64,000 nucleotides of DNA from Solirubrobacteraceae bacterium. Its GTDB lineage: Bacteria > Actinomycetota > Thermoleophilia > Solirubrobacterales > Solirubrobacteraceae. Where the stretch lies: assembly GCA_030681525.1 (NCBI GenBank), contig JAUXSD010000084.1:1-64000 (forward strand), given 5' to 3'. This document shows positions 26,532 to 35,552 of the stretch, piece after piece. The stretch's first letter is position 1. Every line of letters starts with the position of its first letter. The notes under the pieces were generated by a model. It had not been told where the DNA came from. It was given only the letters and a program-made list of their open reading frames with translations, and ran no database searches. A program made the position numbers and the translations under genes.

Positions 26532-27524
26532 ATGGGTCGAGCGGTCACAGTCGTCGTCGGGATCCTCCTCGCGCTCGTGCTCGTCGCCGTGGTGGCGGTG
26601 GTCGTCTTCGACGCCGCCGGCCAGGCCACGACGGCCGACGGCGTGCGGGTCGCCACGGTCGACGTCGGCGCCATGGAGCGCGACGAGGCGGCGGCGCTGA
26701 TCCGGCGCCGGCTGGGCGGCACGACGGGCGAGAAGGTCGCCGTCATGTTCCGCGACACGCACTATGTGCTGCGCCCCGAGGTCGCCAGGTCGCGCGTCGA
26801 TGTCGACGCGACGGTCGATGCGGCGCTGGAGGCCGACGCGGGCGAGACCGTCACGCCGCGCATGACCTTCGCGCGCGCCGGCCTGCAGGCGTTCGCCGCG
26901 CGGCTGGCCAAGCGCGTCGACCGCCCGGCGCGCGAGGCCGACATCGAGTGGCACGACGGCAAGCTCGACCGCACCCGCGCGCGGGCCGGCGTCGCGATCA
27001 ACCAGGCCACGCTCGTGGACCGGCTCGCGCGGGCGATGGGCCAGACCGGCGCGGAGCGCCGCGTCGACGTGCCGGTACGGGTGACCGAGCGCCCCGACCG
27101 CACGTTCGAGGACCTGGCCAAGCGCTATCCGGCGGTGATCGCGGTCGACCGCGACGCCAGGCAGCTGCGCCTCTACAAGCACCTCAAGCTCGAGAAGAAG
27201 TACAAGATCGCCGTCGGCAAGGCCGGCACCGAGACGACGGCCGGGCGCTACAAGATCGTCGAGAAGACGGTCGACCCGCCCTGGCACGCGCCGAACAAGG
27301 CGTGGGCGGGCGAGCTCGCCGGCCAGACGATCCCGCCCGGCGATCCGCGCAACCCGCTCGAAGCGCGCTGGATGGGCTTCCACGACGGCCAGGGCATCCA
27401 CGGCACGGCGGACCTCGCCTCGCTGGGCAGCGCCGCCTCGCACGGCTGCATCCGCATGTCGGTGCCGGCGGTCAAGCAGCTCTTCCGCGAGGTCGAGGTC
27501 GGCACGCCGCTGTTCCTGCAGTAG
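26532..27524 (+). CDS. L,D-transpeptidase (YkuD), paralog of 21536-22579
   Basis: QTIPPGDPRNPLEARWMGFHDGQGIHGTADLASLGSAASHGCIRMS. Confidence 0.9.
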   Translation: MGRAVTVVVGILLALVLVAVVAVVVFDAAGQATTADGVRVATVDVGAMERDEAAALIRRRLGGTTGEKVAVMFRDTHYVLRPEVARSRVDVDATVDAALEADAGETVTPRMTFARAGLQAFAARLAKRVDRPAREADIEWHDGKLDRTRARAGVAINQATLVDRLARAMGQTGAERRVDVPVRVTERPDRTFEDLAKRYPAVIAVDRDARQLRLYKHLKLEKKYKIAVGKAGTETTAGRYKIVEKTVDPPWHAPNKAWAGELAGQTIPPGDPRNPLEARWMGFHDGQGIHGTADLASLGSAASHGCIRMSVPAVKQLFREVEVGTPLFLQ

Positions 27525-27576
27525 GGGGGAGGGGTCGGCGGCGGGCGCGCGGTTGCACTGACCGCGCGCAGCGAAG

Positions 27577-28962
27577 ATGCTGCGCAGCATGCCCGCCGTC
27601 CTGCTGGTGGCCGCGCTGCTCGCCTGCCTGGCGCTGCCGGCCGCGGCCGGCGCGCAGGACCGCCAGCTCGAGCCGACGATCGTCGTCGACAGCGCGACGG
27701 CGTCGGCGACCGCGCCGGTGGCGTCGACGACGACGCTGCAGGCCGGCCGGTCCTACCTGCTCGTCGTCAACGGCCAGTACACCGAGACGTTCGCGACGGT
27801 CGGTGGGGGGACCGCCCAGTACTTCATGGACGGCGTCTACTGCTTCGACGAGAACCCTCCGCAGCCGCAGTTCGGCTGCCGGACGCGGCCGCAGGTCTTC
27901 GAGCGGTCCGGCCTCATGGTTCGGCTGGGCTCGCCGGGCGACGGCTCGGCCGAGAACCTCCGCCCGTTCTACACGAAGCTGGGAAACACGACCACACCAC
28001 CGCCGTTCGCGGTCGGCCACCGCTACGAGCTGCGCTTCACCCCGCCGTTCGGAGGCCGGCTGCTGATGGCGGTGACCCGCGATCCGAACAGCACGTACGC
28101 CGGCACGCTCGGCGTCGAGCTGTGGGGCGAGCCGGTCCCCGGCGACGGCTCGACGGGACCGTCGGGTGACTTCTCGCCCGACCTGCAGGACCTGCTCAAC
28201 AACCCCGACGGGTGCGCGGTTTCCCTGGCGACCCCGATCGCGCTTCCCGGCGACGACTTCTGCCCGCGGCGGCTGCGCGCGCGCACATGGAACCGGCCCG
28301 GCCGGATCCCGCGCCTCGGCCCCGGCGAGGCAGCCACCGTCTCGTCGCCGCCGCTGGCGCCGTCGCAGCGCACCGCGACGGTGACGCTGGGCACGAGCGC
28401 CGGCGACGTCGTGGTGACGCTGTCGGAGGAGGACGCGCGCTTCCGGCGCTTCAGCCGCACGGCCTGCCTGCTCGTGGCGGGCCGGCGCGTGCGCCGGGAT
28501 CTCGTCACCTCGGGGATCCTCGAGCCGAACGCGAAGGCGCTGATGGATGCGGGCGAGTTCCTGGCGCTCAGCGGTCTGGGCCGCTACCTCGTCGCGTGCC
28601 TGCGCCTCGTCGACGACACCCTCGTCGGCAGCACGCGACCCGTCGCGCTACCGCTGGCGCCTTCGCATGGCCTCCGGTCGCGCGCGGCGGCCGCCGGCTG
28701 CCCGGTCAGCCGCGTGCCGATCCGCCTGTCCGCGAGCCAGGCGACGAGCCTGCTGCACATCCGCGCGCAGCGCGCGGGCGCGCCGCCTGCGTTGCTGCGC
28801 GTGACCTGCCGCTTGACGGCCGCCGGGCTGCAGGTCCGGGTCAGCCCGCGCAAGCGCGGGATCAGCCTGCGCAGCGTCGTCGGGGCGCGGCTGAAGCTCG
28901 GCCTGCTGCGCTCGCCGAAGTCGGCGCGCTCCGCCGGGCCGACGATCGCGTTTCGCCGCTGA
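27577..28962 (+). CDS. Secreted hypothetical protein
   Basis: Signal peptide MLRSMPAVLLVAALLACLALPAAAGAQD; 461 aa. Confidence 0.6.
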   Translation: MLRSMPAVLLVAALLACLALPAAAGAQDRQLEPTIVVDSATASATAPVASTTTLQAGRSYLLVVNGQYTETFATVGGGTAQYFMDGVYCFDENPPQPQFGCRTRPQVFERSGLMVRLGSPGDGSAENLRPFYTKLGNTTTPPPFAVGHRYELRFTPPFGGRLLMAVTRDPNSTYAGTLGVELWGEPVPGDGSTGPSGDFSPDLQDLLNNPDGCAVSLATPIALPGDDFCPRRLRARTWNRPGRIPRLGPGEAATVSSPPLAPSQRTATVTLGTSAGDVVVTLSEEDARFRRFSRTACLLVAGRRVRRDLVTSGILEPNAKALMDAGEFLALSGLGRYLVACLRLVDDTLVGSTRPVALPLAPSHGLRSRAAAAGCPVSRVPIRLSASQATSLLHIRAQRAGAPPALLRVTCRLTAAGLQVRVSPRKRGISLRSVVGARLKLGLLRSPKSARSAGPTIAFRR

Positions 28963-28989
28963 GCGTGGCCGATGATCGGGTTGGCGCGG

Positions 28990-31900
28990 TCAGGCGGCCC
29001 GCGCCGCCGCCTCGTGCCTCAACAGCGCCTCGATGTCCGCCGTACAGCCGCCGCAGCCGGTCGTCGCGCGGGTGCGCCGGCCGACCTGGGCGACGGTGCT
29101 CAGCCCGTCGCGGCGGATCGCCGCCTGGACGTCGCCGACGCTGACGTCGTTGCAGGAGCAGACGTTGGCCGACGGGTCGGCCGCGAGCGCGTCGGCGCTC
29201 GGGCCGGAGCCGGAGTCGAGCAGGTCCGAGGGGACCGGATCGCCGGTGCGCAGCAGCTCGGTCAGCCGCCGGGCAGCGGAGACGTCGCCGACGAGGGCGG
29301 CGCTCGTCAGCCGCTCGCCGTCGAGGACGAGGCGGCGGAAGATCCCGCGCCGGGTATCGCTCAGCACGATCTCGTCGTGATCCGCGGGCATCGTCTCGGC
29401 CGACACCCCGCCGGCGTAGACGTCGATCCCCGAGACCTTGAGCGTCGTCGCCTGTACGGCGCCGTGGAAGGCGGCGGGGTCGCCGGCGACGCCCGCGCCG
29501 GCCACGCGCGCCTGCTCGGCCAGCGGCGACCACAGGCCGTAGACGACGCCGCGGTGCTCGGCGCACTCGCCGACCGACCAGACCGACGGCGCGCTCGTGC
29601 GCAGCGCGTCGTCGACGACGATGCCGCGCTCGACGTGCAGCCCGGCGGCACGGGCCAGCGACGTCTCGGCCCGCACGCCCGCCGCCACGATGACGCGCGT
29701 CGCGGGCAGCTCCTCGCCGTCGTCGAGCACGACGTGGCCCGCCTCGATGCGCGCGGCGCTGCGGCCCAGCCGGCAAACGATCCCCTGGGCCTCGAGCGCG
29801 CGCTGGAGCATCGCCGCCGCGCCCGCGTCGAGCTGCTGGCCCATGAGCTGGTCGGCCAGCTCGACGACCGTGACCCGCACGCCGCGCGCGCGCAGCCCCG
29901 CCGCTGCCTCCAGGCCGAGCAGGCCGCCGCCGACGACGACCGCCTGCGTGCCGGGCGGGGTGGCGGCGAGCGCGTCGGCGTCGCGCCAGGTGCGAAAGAC
30001 GTCGACGTGCGGCAGGCCGGCGCCCGGCACCGGCGGCACGAATGCCCGCGAGCCGGTGGCGATGACCAGCGCGTCGTAGGGATGGGCGATGCCGGCCTCG
30101 TCGACGACCGTGCGGCGATCGACGTCGATCGACGCGGCGCGGCTGCCGCCCCGCAGGTCGACGTCATGGGCGGCGTACCAGGCCAGCGGGCGCAGCTCGA
30201 GCTCGCCGGGCCCGCAGTCGCGCGCGAGCAGCTTGGAGAGCAGCACGCGGTTGTACACCGGGCCGGGCTCCTCGCCGAGCATCACGATCTTCCAGTGCTC
30301 GGCGGACCGTCGGCGCAACGCCTCCTCGACCACCGCCAGGCCGGCCATGCCGGTGCCGACCACGACGAGCCGCCTGGGCCGCGCCGGTGCGCGCCGCGTG
30401 ACCGGCTCGTCGCGCCGCCGGACGGGCTCCAGCCGGACGGCGAGCGCCTTGAGCTCGGGCTGCTTCGAGGTCGGGTCGACCGCGCCGATCGTCAGCGAGT
30501 TGAGCACGCCCGCGCCGGCCACGGCGTGCTTGGCGCCCCAGTGAAAGGGGACGAACGCGACGCCCGGCGGCAGCGTGTCGTCGAGCGCGACCGGCACCCG
30601 CAGCTCGCCGCGCCGCGAGACGACCCGCACGAGGTCGCCCTCGGCGAGGCCCGCGACCCCCGCGTCGTGCGGGTGGCAGGACAGCGTCGCCTGCCCGGCC
30701 GACGCCAGCAGCGTGGGGGAGTGGCCGGTTCGCGTCATCGTGTGCCACTGGTCGGCGACGCGGCCGGTCGTCAGCAGCAGCGGGAAGTCGGCGTCGGGCG
30801 TCTCGGCGGGGTCGGCGTGCGGTGTCGGGGCAAAGCGCGCGCGACCGTCCGGCGTCGGGAAGCGGCGGTTCTCGTAGAGGCGGACGGTGCCCTCGTGCTC
30901 GCCGACGGGCAGCGCGGGGCAGGGCCACTGGACGCCGCCCTCGCGGCGCAGTCGCTCGTGTGAGACGCCGGTCATGTCGCACGGCCGCCCGGCCGTGCAG
31001 GCCGCGAACTCGTCGAACACCGCGGCGCTGTCGCGCCAGGCGAAGGCGTCGCCGTAGCCGAGGTGACGCGCCAGCGCGGCGACGATCTCCCAGTCCGGCT
31101 TGGCCTCGCCGGGCGGGGCGACGGCGCGCCGCACGAGCCCGATCCGCCGCTCGGAGCTCGTCATCGCGCCCTGCTTCTCCGGCCAGGCGGCGGCCGGCAG
31201 CACGGCGTGGGCGAGGGCGGAGGTCTCCGTCGGATGGTGCGGGTCCTGCACCACGACGAGCTCGGCGCGCTCGAGCGCGGCGCGCGCGCGCTGGCCGTCG
31301 GGCAGCGACACGAGCGGGTTGGTGGCCATGACCCAGACCGCCTTGACCTTGCCGCTCTCCAGCGCCTCGAAGAGCTCGACCGCCGGCAGCCCCGGCGTCG
31401 GCGAGATCCGCCCGGCCGGCACGCCCCAGTGCGCCTCCATCGCGGCGCGGTCCTCGGCCACCGCGACCTGGCGATAGCCCGGCAGCAGCTGCGACAGGCC
31501 GCCGGTCTCGCGCCCGCCCATCGCGTTGGGCTGGCCGGTGAGCGACAGCGGCCCGGTGCCGGGGCGGCCGATCTGCCCGCCGGCCAGGCAGAGGTTGATG
31601 AGCGCGCGGTTCTTCAGCGTGCCGACCGTCGACTGGTTGGCGCCCATCGACCACAGCGCCATCGCGGCGCCCGCGCCGGCAAACCGATGCGCGGCCTGCT
31701 CGATGAGCGCGGCGTCGACGCCACAGACCGCCGCGGCACGGGCCGCGGGCCACTCGCGCGCGACCGCGCGGGCCTCCTCCCAGCCGCTCGTGTGGCGCGC
31801 GACGAAGCTCTCGTCGAGGAGCCCGTCGCGGTCGACGACGTGCAGCAGCGCGTTCAGCAGCGCGAGGTCGGTGCCCGGCCGCACCGGTAGGTGCAGGTCG

Positions 31901-32526
31901 GCGCCCTTGGCGGTCGGCGTGCGGCGCGGGTCGGCGCAGATGACGAACGCGCCCTCGGCCTGGCGGTCGCGGATGCGCCCCCAGAGGATCGGGTGGCAGG
32001 CGGCGGTGTTCGTCCCGAGCAGCAGGAAGCAGTCGGCCAGCGCGATGTCGGCGTAGGCCGGCGGCGGGCCGTCGAAGCCGAACGCGCCGCTGTAGCCGGC
32101 CACCGCCGAGGACATGCACAGGCGCGAGTTGGAGTCGACGTTGTTCGTGCCCAAGAAGCCCTTGGCGAGCTTGTTGATCGCGTAGTAGTCCTCGGTCAGC
32201 AGCTGACCGGAGATGTAGAACGCGACCGCGTCGGGCCCGTGCTCATCGACGATCGATCGCAGCCTGCCGGCGAGCGTGCCGAGCACGTCCTCCCAGCCGC
32301 GCGGCTCGAAGCGCGCGTCGCGGTCGGCGCGGTACAGCGGCATGGTCGCGCGGTCGGGCGCGGCGACGGCGAACGGCAGGCCGAGCGGCTTGCGGCATGT
32401 GCGCCCGCGGTTGGCGGGGTGGTTGGGGTCGCCGCGAACCGCCTTCAGACCGCCGTCGTCGTCGACGTCGGCCAGCAGGCCGCAGCCGACGCCACAGTAC
32501 GGGCACTGGGTCGGGGTGGTCTGCAC
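28990..32526 (-). CDS. Assimilatory nitrate reductase catalytic subunit fused to FAD-dependent NAD(P)H oxidoreductase and BFD-like [2Fe-2S] domain
   Basis: QCPYCGVGCGL 4Fe4S, GRTCRKPLGL, MopB body; then RLVVVGTGMAGLAVVEEAL...; C-terminal CSCNDVSVGDVQAAIRRDG...TTGCGGC. Confidence 0.9.
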   Translation of the reverse strand: MQTTPTQCPYCGVGCGLLADVDDDGGLKAVRGDPNHPANRGRTCRKPLGLPFAVAAPDRATMPLYRADRDARFEPRGWEDVLGTLAGRLRSIVDEHGPDAVAFYISGQLLTEDYYAINKLAKGFLGTNNVDSNSRLCMSSAVAGYSGAFGFDGPPPAYADIALADCFLLLGTNTAACHPILWGRIRDRQAEGAFVICADPRRTPTAKGADLHLPVRPGTDLALLNALLHVVDRDGLLDESFVARHTSGWEEARAVAREWPAARAAAVCGVDAALIEQAAHRFAGAGAAMALWSMGANQSTVGTLKNRALINLCLAGGQIGRPGTGPLSLTGQPNAMGGRETGGLSQLLPGYRQVAVAEDRAAMEAHWGVPAGRISPTPGLPAVELFEALESGKVKAVWVMATNPLVSLPDGQRARAALERAELVVVQDPHHPTETSALAHAVLPAAAWPEKQGAMTSSERRIGLVRRAVAPPGEAKPDWEIVAALARHLGYGDAFAWRDSAAVFDEFAACTAGRPCDMTGVSHERLRREGGVQWPCPALPVGEHEGTVRLYENRRFPTPDGRARFAPTPHADPAETPDADFPLLLTTGRVADQWHTMTRTGHSPTLLASAGQATLSCHPHDAGVAGLAEGDLVRVVSRRGELRVPVALDDTLPPGVAFVPFHWGAKHAVAGAGVLNSLTIGAVDPTSKQPELKALAVRLEPVRRRDEPVTRRAPARPRRLVVVGTGMAGLAVVEEALRRRSAEHWKIVMLGEEPGPVYNRVLLSKLLARDCGPGELELRPLAWYAAHDVDLRGGSRAASIDVDRRTVVDEAGIAHPYDALVIATGSRAFVPPVPGAGLPHVDVFRTWRDADALAATPPGTQAVVVGGGLLGLEAAAGLRARGVRVTVVELADQLMGQQLDAGAAAMLQRALEAQGIVCRLGRSAARIEAGHVVLDDGEELPATRVIVAAGVRAETSLARAAGLHVERGIVVDDALRTSAPSVWSVGECAEHRGVVYGLWSPLAEQARVAGAGVAGDPAAFHGAVQATTLKVSGIDVYAGGVSAETMPADHDEIVLSDTRRGIFRRLVLDGERLTSAALVGDVSAARRLTELLRTGDPVPSDLLDSGSGPSADALAADPSANVCSCNDVSVGDVQAAIRRDGLSTVAQVGRRTRATTGCGGCTADIEALLRHEAAARAA

Positions 32527-32655
32527 TGCTCTGCAGCCTGCTGGGAGGCGGTTTCCCGAACAGGTCGGATCGATGAACGCTCTGTGAACGTGGTGCTGGC
32601 GCGCCGGGTGCGCAATCGCACCGTGTGCGCCAGGACCGGCCGGCGCGGGCGGGGG

Positions 32656-33036
32656 TCAGCGGACCGCGACGTAGGCGTGGGCGTCCTCGATCACGCCTGC
32701 CACCTCGTCCCAGTCGACCTCGGGCAGGTCCAGCCGCAGGCCGACCCAGCCGCGGTGACCGACGTACGGCGGCACGAAGAAGCGCTTCGGCGCGCCGCTG
32801 ACGAGTGCCTCCTGCAGCTCCCTTGGGCCGGCCGCCCAGAGGCACAGCCGCCCCTCGCCCCACTCGCGCTCGTCGTGCACCGACGCAAACGTGCGCCCCC
32901 GCCGGCCCTCGCCGTTGAAGAACGTCGGCGAGCCGTGCGACAGGCGCTCGACGACGCCCGGCAGGGCGAGGGCGATCGGGCGGATGAGCTGCGTCGCGGC
33001 CTCCAGCCGGGGCGTGCTGACGATGGGATGGGTCAT
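32656..33036 (-). CDS. MmcQ/YjbR family protein
   Basis: ALALPGVVERLSHGSPTFFNGEGRRGRTFASV...PPYVGHRGWVGLRLD. Confidence 0.75.
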   Translation of the reverse strand: MTHPIVSTPRLEAATQLIRPIALALPGVVERLSHGSPTFFNGEGRRGRTFASVHDEREWGEGRLCLWAAGPRELQEALVSGAPKRFFVPPYVGHRGWVGLRLDLPEVDWDEVAGVIEDAHAYVAVR

Positions 33037-33174
33037 GGCGCCGAGCCTGCCAGTCCGTGGCCGCGCCGACAACCGGGCCGGTGTGGCGACCGGCGGCGCG
33101 CCACTTTCGTGATCTGCGCGCCCGCAGGCGTCGTAGCGGGCTGACGAAAGGCCGACAACAACTGGGGGTCCGTC

Positions 33175-33270
33175 ATGGAAGTCTCGAACATCGGAATCGC
33201 ACTGCTCGCCATCGTCGCCGTGATGGTCGTCGTGATGGTCGTGACCGTCGGTTTCGGCTCGTCGGTCTGA
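33175..33270 (+). CDS. Putative 31-aa single-TM microprotein
   Basis: MEVSNIGIALLAIVAVMVVVMVVTVGFGSSV; GGGGG SD-like run upstream; below track length cutoff. Confidence 0.4.
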   Translation: MEVSNIGIALLAIVAVMVVVMVVTVGFGSSV

Positions 33271-33288
33271 CGCGCTCGCGCGCGCAGG

Positions 33289-33720
33289 TCAGTCGCCGGC
33301 CAGCTCGGGCGGCAGCGCCTTCGGGCCGTCCGGGTACATCCACGCGAGCTGGTCGGGCGTCATGTCGAGCGTGTTGGCCGGCTCCGGCGGCGTCCCGACG
33401 ACGAGCCACAGCGTGTCCTCGTCGGTGTCGTTGAACACCTGGCGAACCACGTCGGGCTCTACGAGCACGGTCGACAGCGGCGCCAGCGTGAGCGGCTCGT
33501 CGTCGCCGATCCGCATCCGCCCGGTGCCCTCGAGCACGACGTAGAGCTCGGTCTGGGTCGTGTGGCGATGGCGGGTCGACGCCTGGCCCGGGGTCAGGCG
33601 CCAGAAGCGCGCGGCGAGCGTCGCGGCCTCGAGCTGCTTGCCGAGGTCGGTGTTGAGCACGCCCATCTGGTTGGACGGGCGCCAGAAGGCGTCGTCGGCG
33701 GGCAGGACGCGGGCGGCCAT
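33289..33720 (-). CDS. Cupin domain protein
   Basis: RHRHTTQTELYVVLEGTGRMRIGDDE... Confidence 0.85.
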   Translation of the reverse strand: MAARVLPADDAFWRPSNQMGVLNTDLGKQLEAATLAARFWRLTPGQASTRHRHTTQTELYVVLEGTGRMRIGDDEPLTLAPLSTVLVEPDVVRQVFNDTDEDTLWLVVGTPPEPANTLDMTPDQLAWMYPDGPKALPPELAGD

Positions 33721-33861
33721 GAACCCAGATGCTAAGCCTCACGCGAGCGGGAAGGCGGCGGCGGCTACGACAAGCGGCCAGCACGCACCGGATGGCCGGG
33801 AGCGCCATCGCCGGTGCCGTAGGTTGGACGCACTGTCTTTGATCGCCGCGGCGATCCGGAG

Positions 33862-34824
33862 GTGTTCGGACTGGACTTCTACTTCGATGCGAACGACGCG
33901 ACGGCTATCGGCGAGCTGCGCCGCGAGCTCGGCCAGTACTTTCGCCGCCACGCCGCGCCGGACTCCGACGTCGAGGGTGCCGACCTCGCCCTGAGCGAGC
34001 TGCTGTCCAACGCCGTGCGGCACGCACCGGGACCGGCCTGGGTGCACGTCGACTGGAGCGAGCGGCGCCCCCGCGTGGAGATCCACGACCTCGGGCCCGG
34101 CTTCACGCTGCCGATCGCGGCTCCAGAGGATCCGCGGGCTCCGGGCGGCCGCGGGCTGATGCTCGTCTCGCACGTCACCGACGACCTGGCGTCCGCGGCC
34201 AAGCGCGCCGGCGGCAGCAAGGTCACGGCGCGGATGCCCGTGCAGCGCAGCGTCGAGCGCAGCCTGGACCCGCCGCGCCAGCGGCGCGGGGCCCTGCCGG
34301 CCCCAGAGGAGGCCGCCGCCGACGGCACGTTCGCGCGGGAGCCGTTTCTGCGCGCGCTCGTCGTGCAGCTCGCCCACGCCGTCGAGCGCCAGTCCGGTCC
34401 GGCCGCGGCCGAGGCGGCGGTGGCGCAGGTCGGCGCCGACGTCGGCGGGCGGATGGAGGACGAGTACCGCCGCGCGCGCGACGTCGTCGGCGACCTCGAG
34501 CCGGCGCAGATCGCCGACCTCTACGTGCGCCTGAAGGCGGCGATCGGCGGCGACTTCTACGTCATCGAGGCCGACGCGGACAAGATCGTGCTCGGCAACC
34601 GCCGCTGCCCGTTCGGCGACGCCGTCACCCGCGCGCCCGGGCTGTGCCGCATGACGTCGAGCGTGTTCGGCGGCATCGCCGCGCGCAACAGCGGCGGGGC
34701 CGCGGTCGTGCTCGAGGAGCGGATCGCCGTCGGCGACCCCGAGTGCCGCGTCGTCGTCTGGCTCGGCCCGGACAAGCGCGGGCGCTGGGAGACCGCCCAC
34801 GACTACGCGCCGCGCGACGGTTGA
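33862..34824 (+). CDS. HATPase (anti-sigma factor kinase-like) fused to methanogen-output-domain-like (MetOD1) region
   Basis: ADLALSELLSNAVRHAPG...EIHDLGPGF...GRGLMLV; C-terminal NRRCPFGDAVTRAPGLCRMTSSVFGGIAARN. Confidence 0.75.
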   Translation: MFGLDFYFDANDATAIGELRRELGQYFRRHAAPDSDVEGADLALSELLSNAVRHAPGPAWVHVDWSERRPRVEIHDLGPGFTLPIAAPEDPRAPGGRGLMLVSHVTDDLASAAKRAGGSKVTARMPVQRSVERSLDPPRQRRGALPAPEEAAADGTFAREPFLRALVVQLAHAVERQSGPAAAEAAVAQVGADVGGRMEDEYRRARDVVGDLEPAQIADLYVRLKAAIGGDFYVIEADADKIVLGNRRCPFGDAVTRAPGLCRMTSSVFGGIAARNSGGAAVVLEERIAVGDPECRVVVWLGPDKRGRWETAHDYAPRDG

Positions 34825-34832
34825 GTCGGGTT

Positions 34833-35342
34833 GTGTCCGCCGTCAGCCCAATCCCGACCGACTCGTTCCGTGCTGCCACCTTCGCACGCACTCGGCTTGG
34901 GTCTGTAGATCCGAAGCGCCACCGCAGTTCGGGATTACACCGCGCGCTGTGGCGGGCGCACTACTCGTCACGCCACAAGGGGACGCTGCGGCGCGCCCCG
35001 CGCTATGTCGAGGAACGCATTGAGGCCCTGCTCGATGGGCGACTCAGCCGCGACGAAGTAGACCGGTGGGCGGCGCAATCGGTCGCTGCGCAAGGCGATC
35101 CCGGAGTAGACGACGAGGCCGTGTGGGAGGCGTTGACGCGGCTGTACGGGATCGACATGCGGCACGGACCCGGCGAAGCTTTCCTCGTTGATGACGACGG
35201 GCTGCGCGAGTGGCTCGACCAACTTAGGCGCTGCGCCCGCAGAGGCATCAGGACTACCAGCGGGCTGAAGCTATGGCACCAATTCCCCGGTATTCGGGGA
35301 ATAGCTGCCAACGGCCAACCCCGCTTGACCGGTCCGAATTGA
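34833..35342 (+). CDS. Hypothetical protein in reduced-GC segment
   Basis: 170-codon ORF; VEERIEALLDGRLSRDEVDRWAAQ...DEAVWEALTRLYGIDMRHGPGEAFLVDDDGLREWLDQLRR. Confidence 0.6.
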   Translation: MSAVSPIPTDSFRAATFARTRLGSVDPKRHRSSGLHRALWRAHYSSRHKGTLRRAPRYVEERIEALLDGRLSRDEVDRWAAQSVAAQGDPGVDDEAVWEALTRLYGIDMRHGPGEAFLVDDDGLREWLDQLRRCARRGIRTTSGLKLWHQFPGIRGIAANGQPRLTGPN

Positions 35343-35552
35343 GATCCCGCAGAGGGCCGCCATGCGGACCCGGCGCCGCACCCGCAATTCGGAAATGGGT
35401 CGACGGAATTCGGGATGAACCGGTGGAAATTCGGGGATCGGTTGACGAACGACCGGTTGTGTGAACGGCGCGTTAACGACTCGCCAAACTGGCGGGTGAG
35501 GTTGGACTGAGGGCTAAAGACAGGCTCGTGGCCTGGCCATACGGTCCAGGGC

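Noticed and set aside
26456-28066. 536-aa plus-strand ORF spanning two genes
   Set aside because: Low-complexity Arg/Ala translation overlapping well-supported L,D-transpeptidase and secreted protein frames.
35440-35500. GlnR box upstream of glnA
   Set aside because: TGAAC-n6-TTAAC-n6-CCAAA has the right periodicity but poor matches at the conserved GaAAC half-sites; too weak to call.
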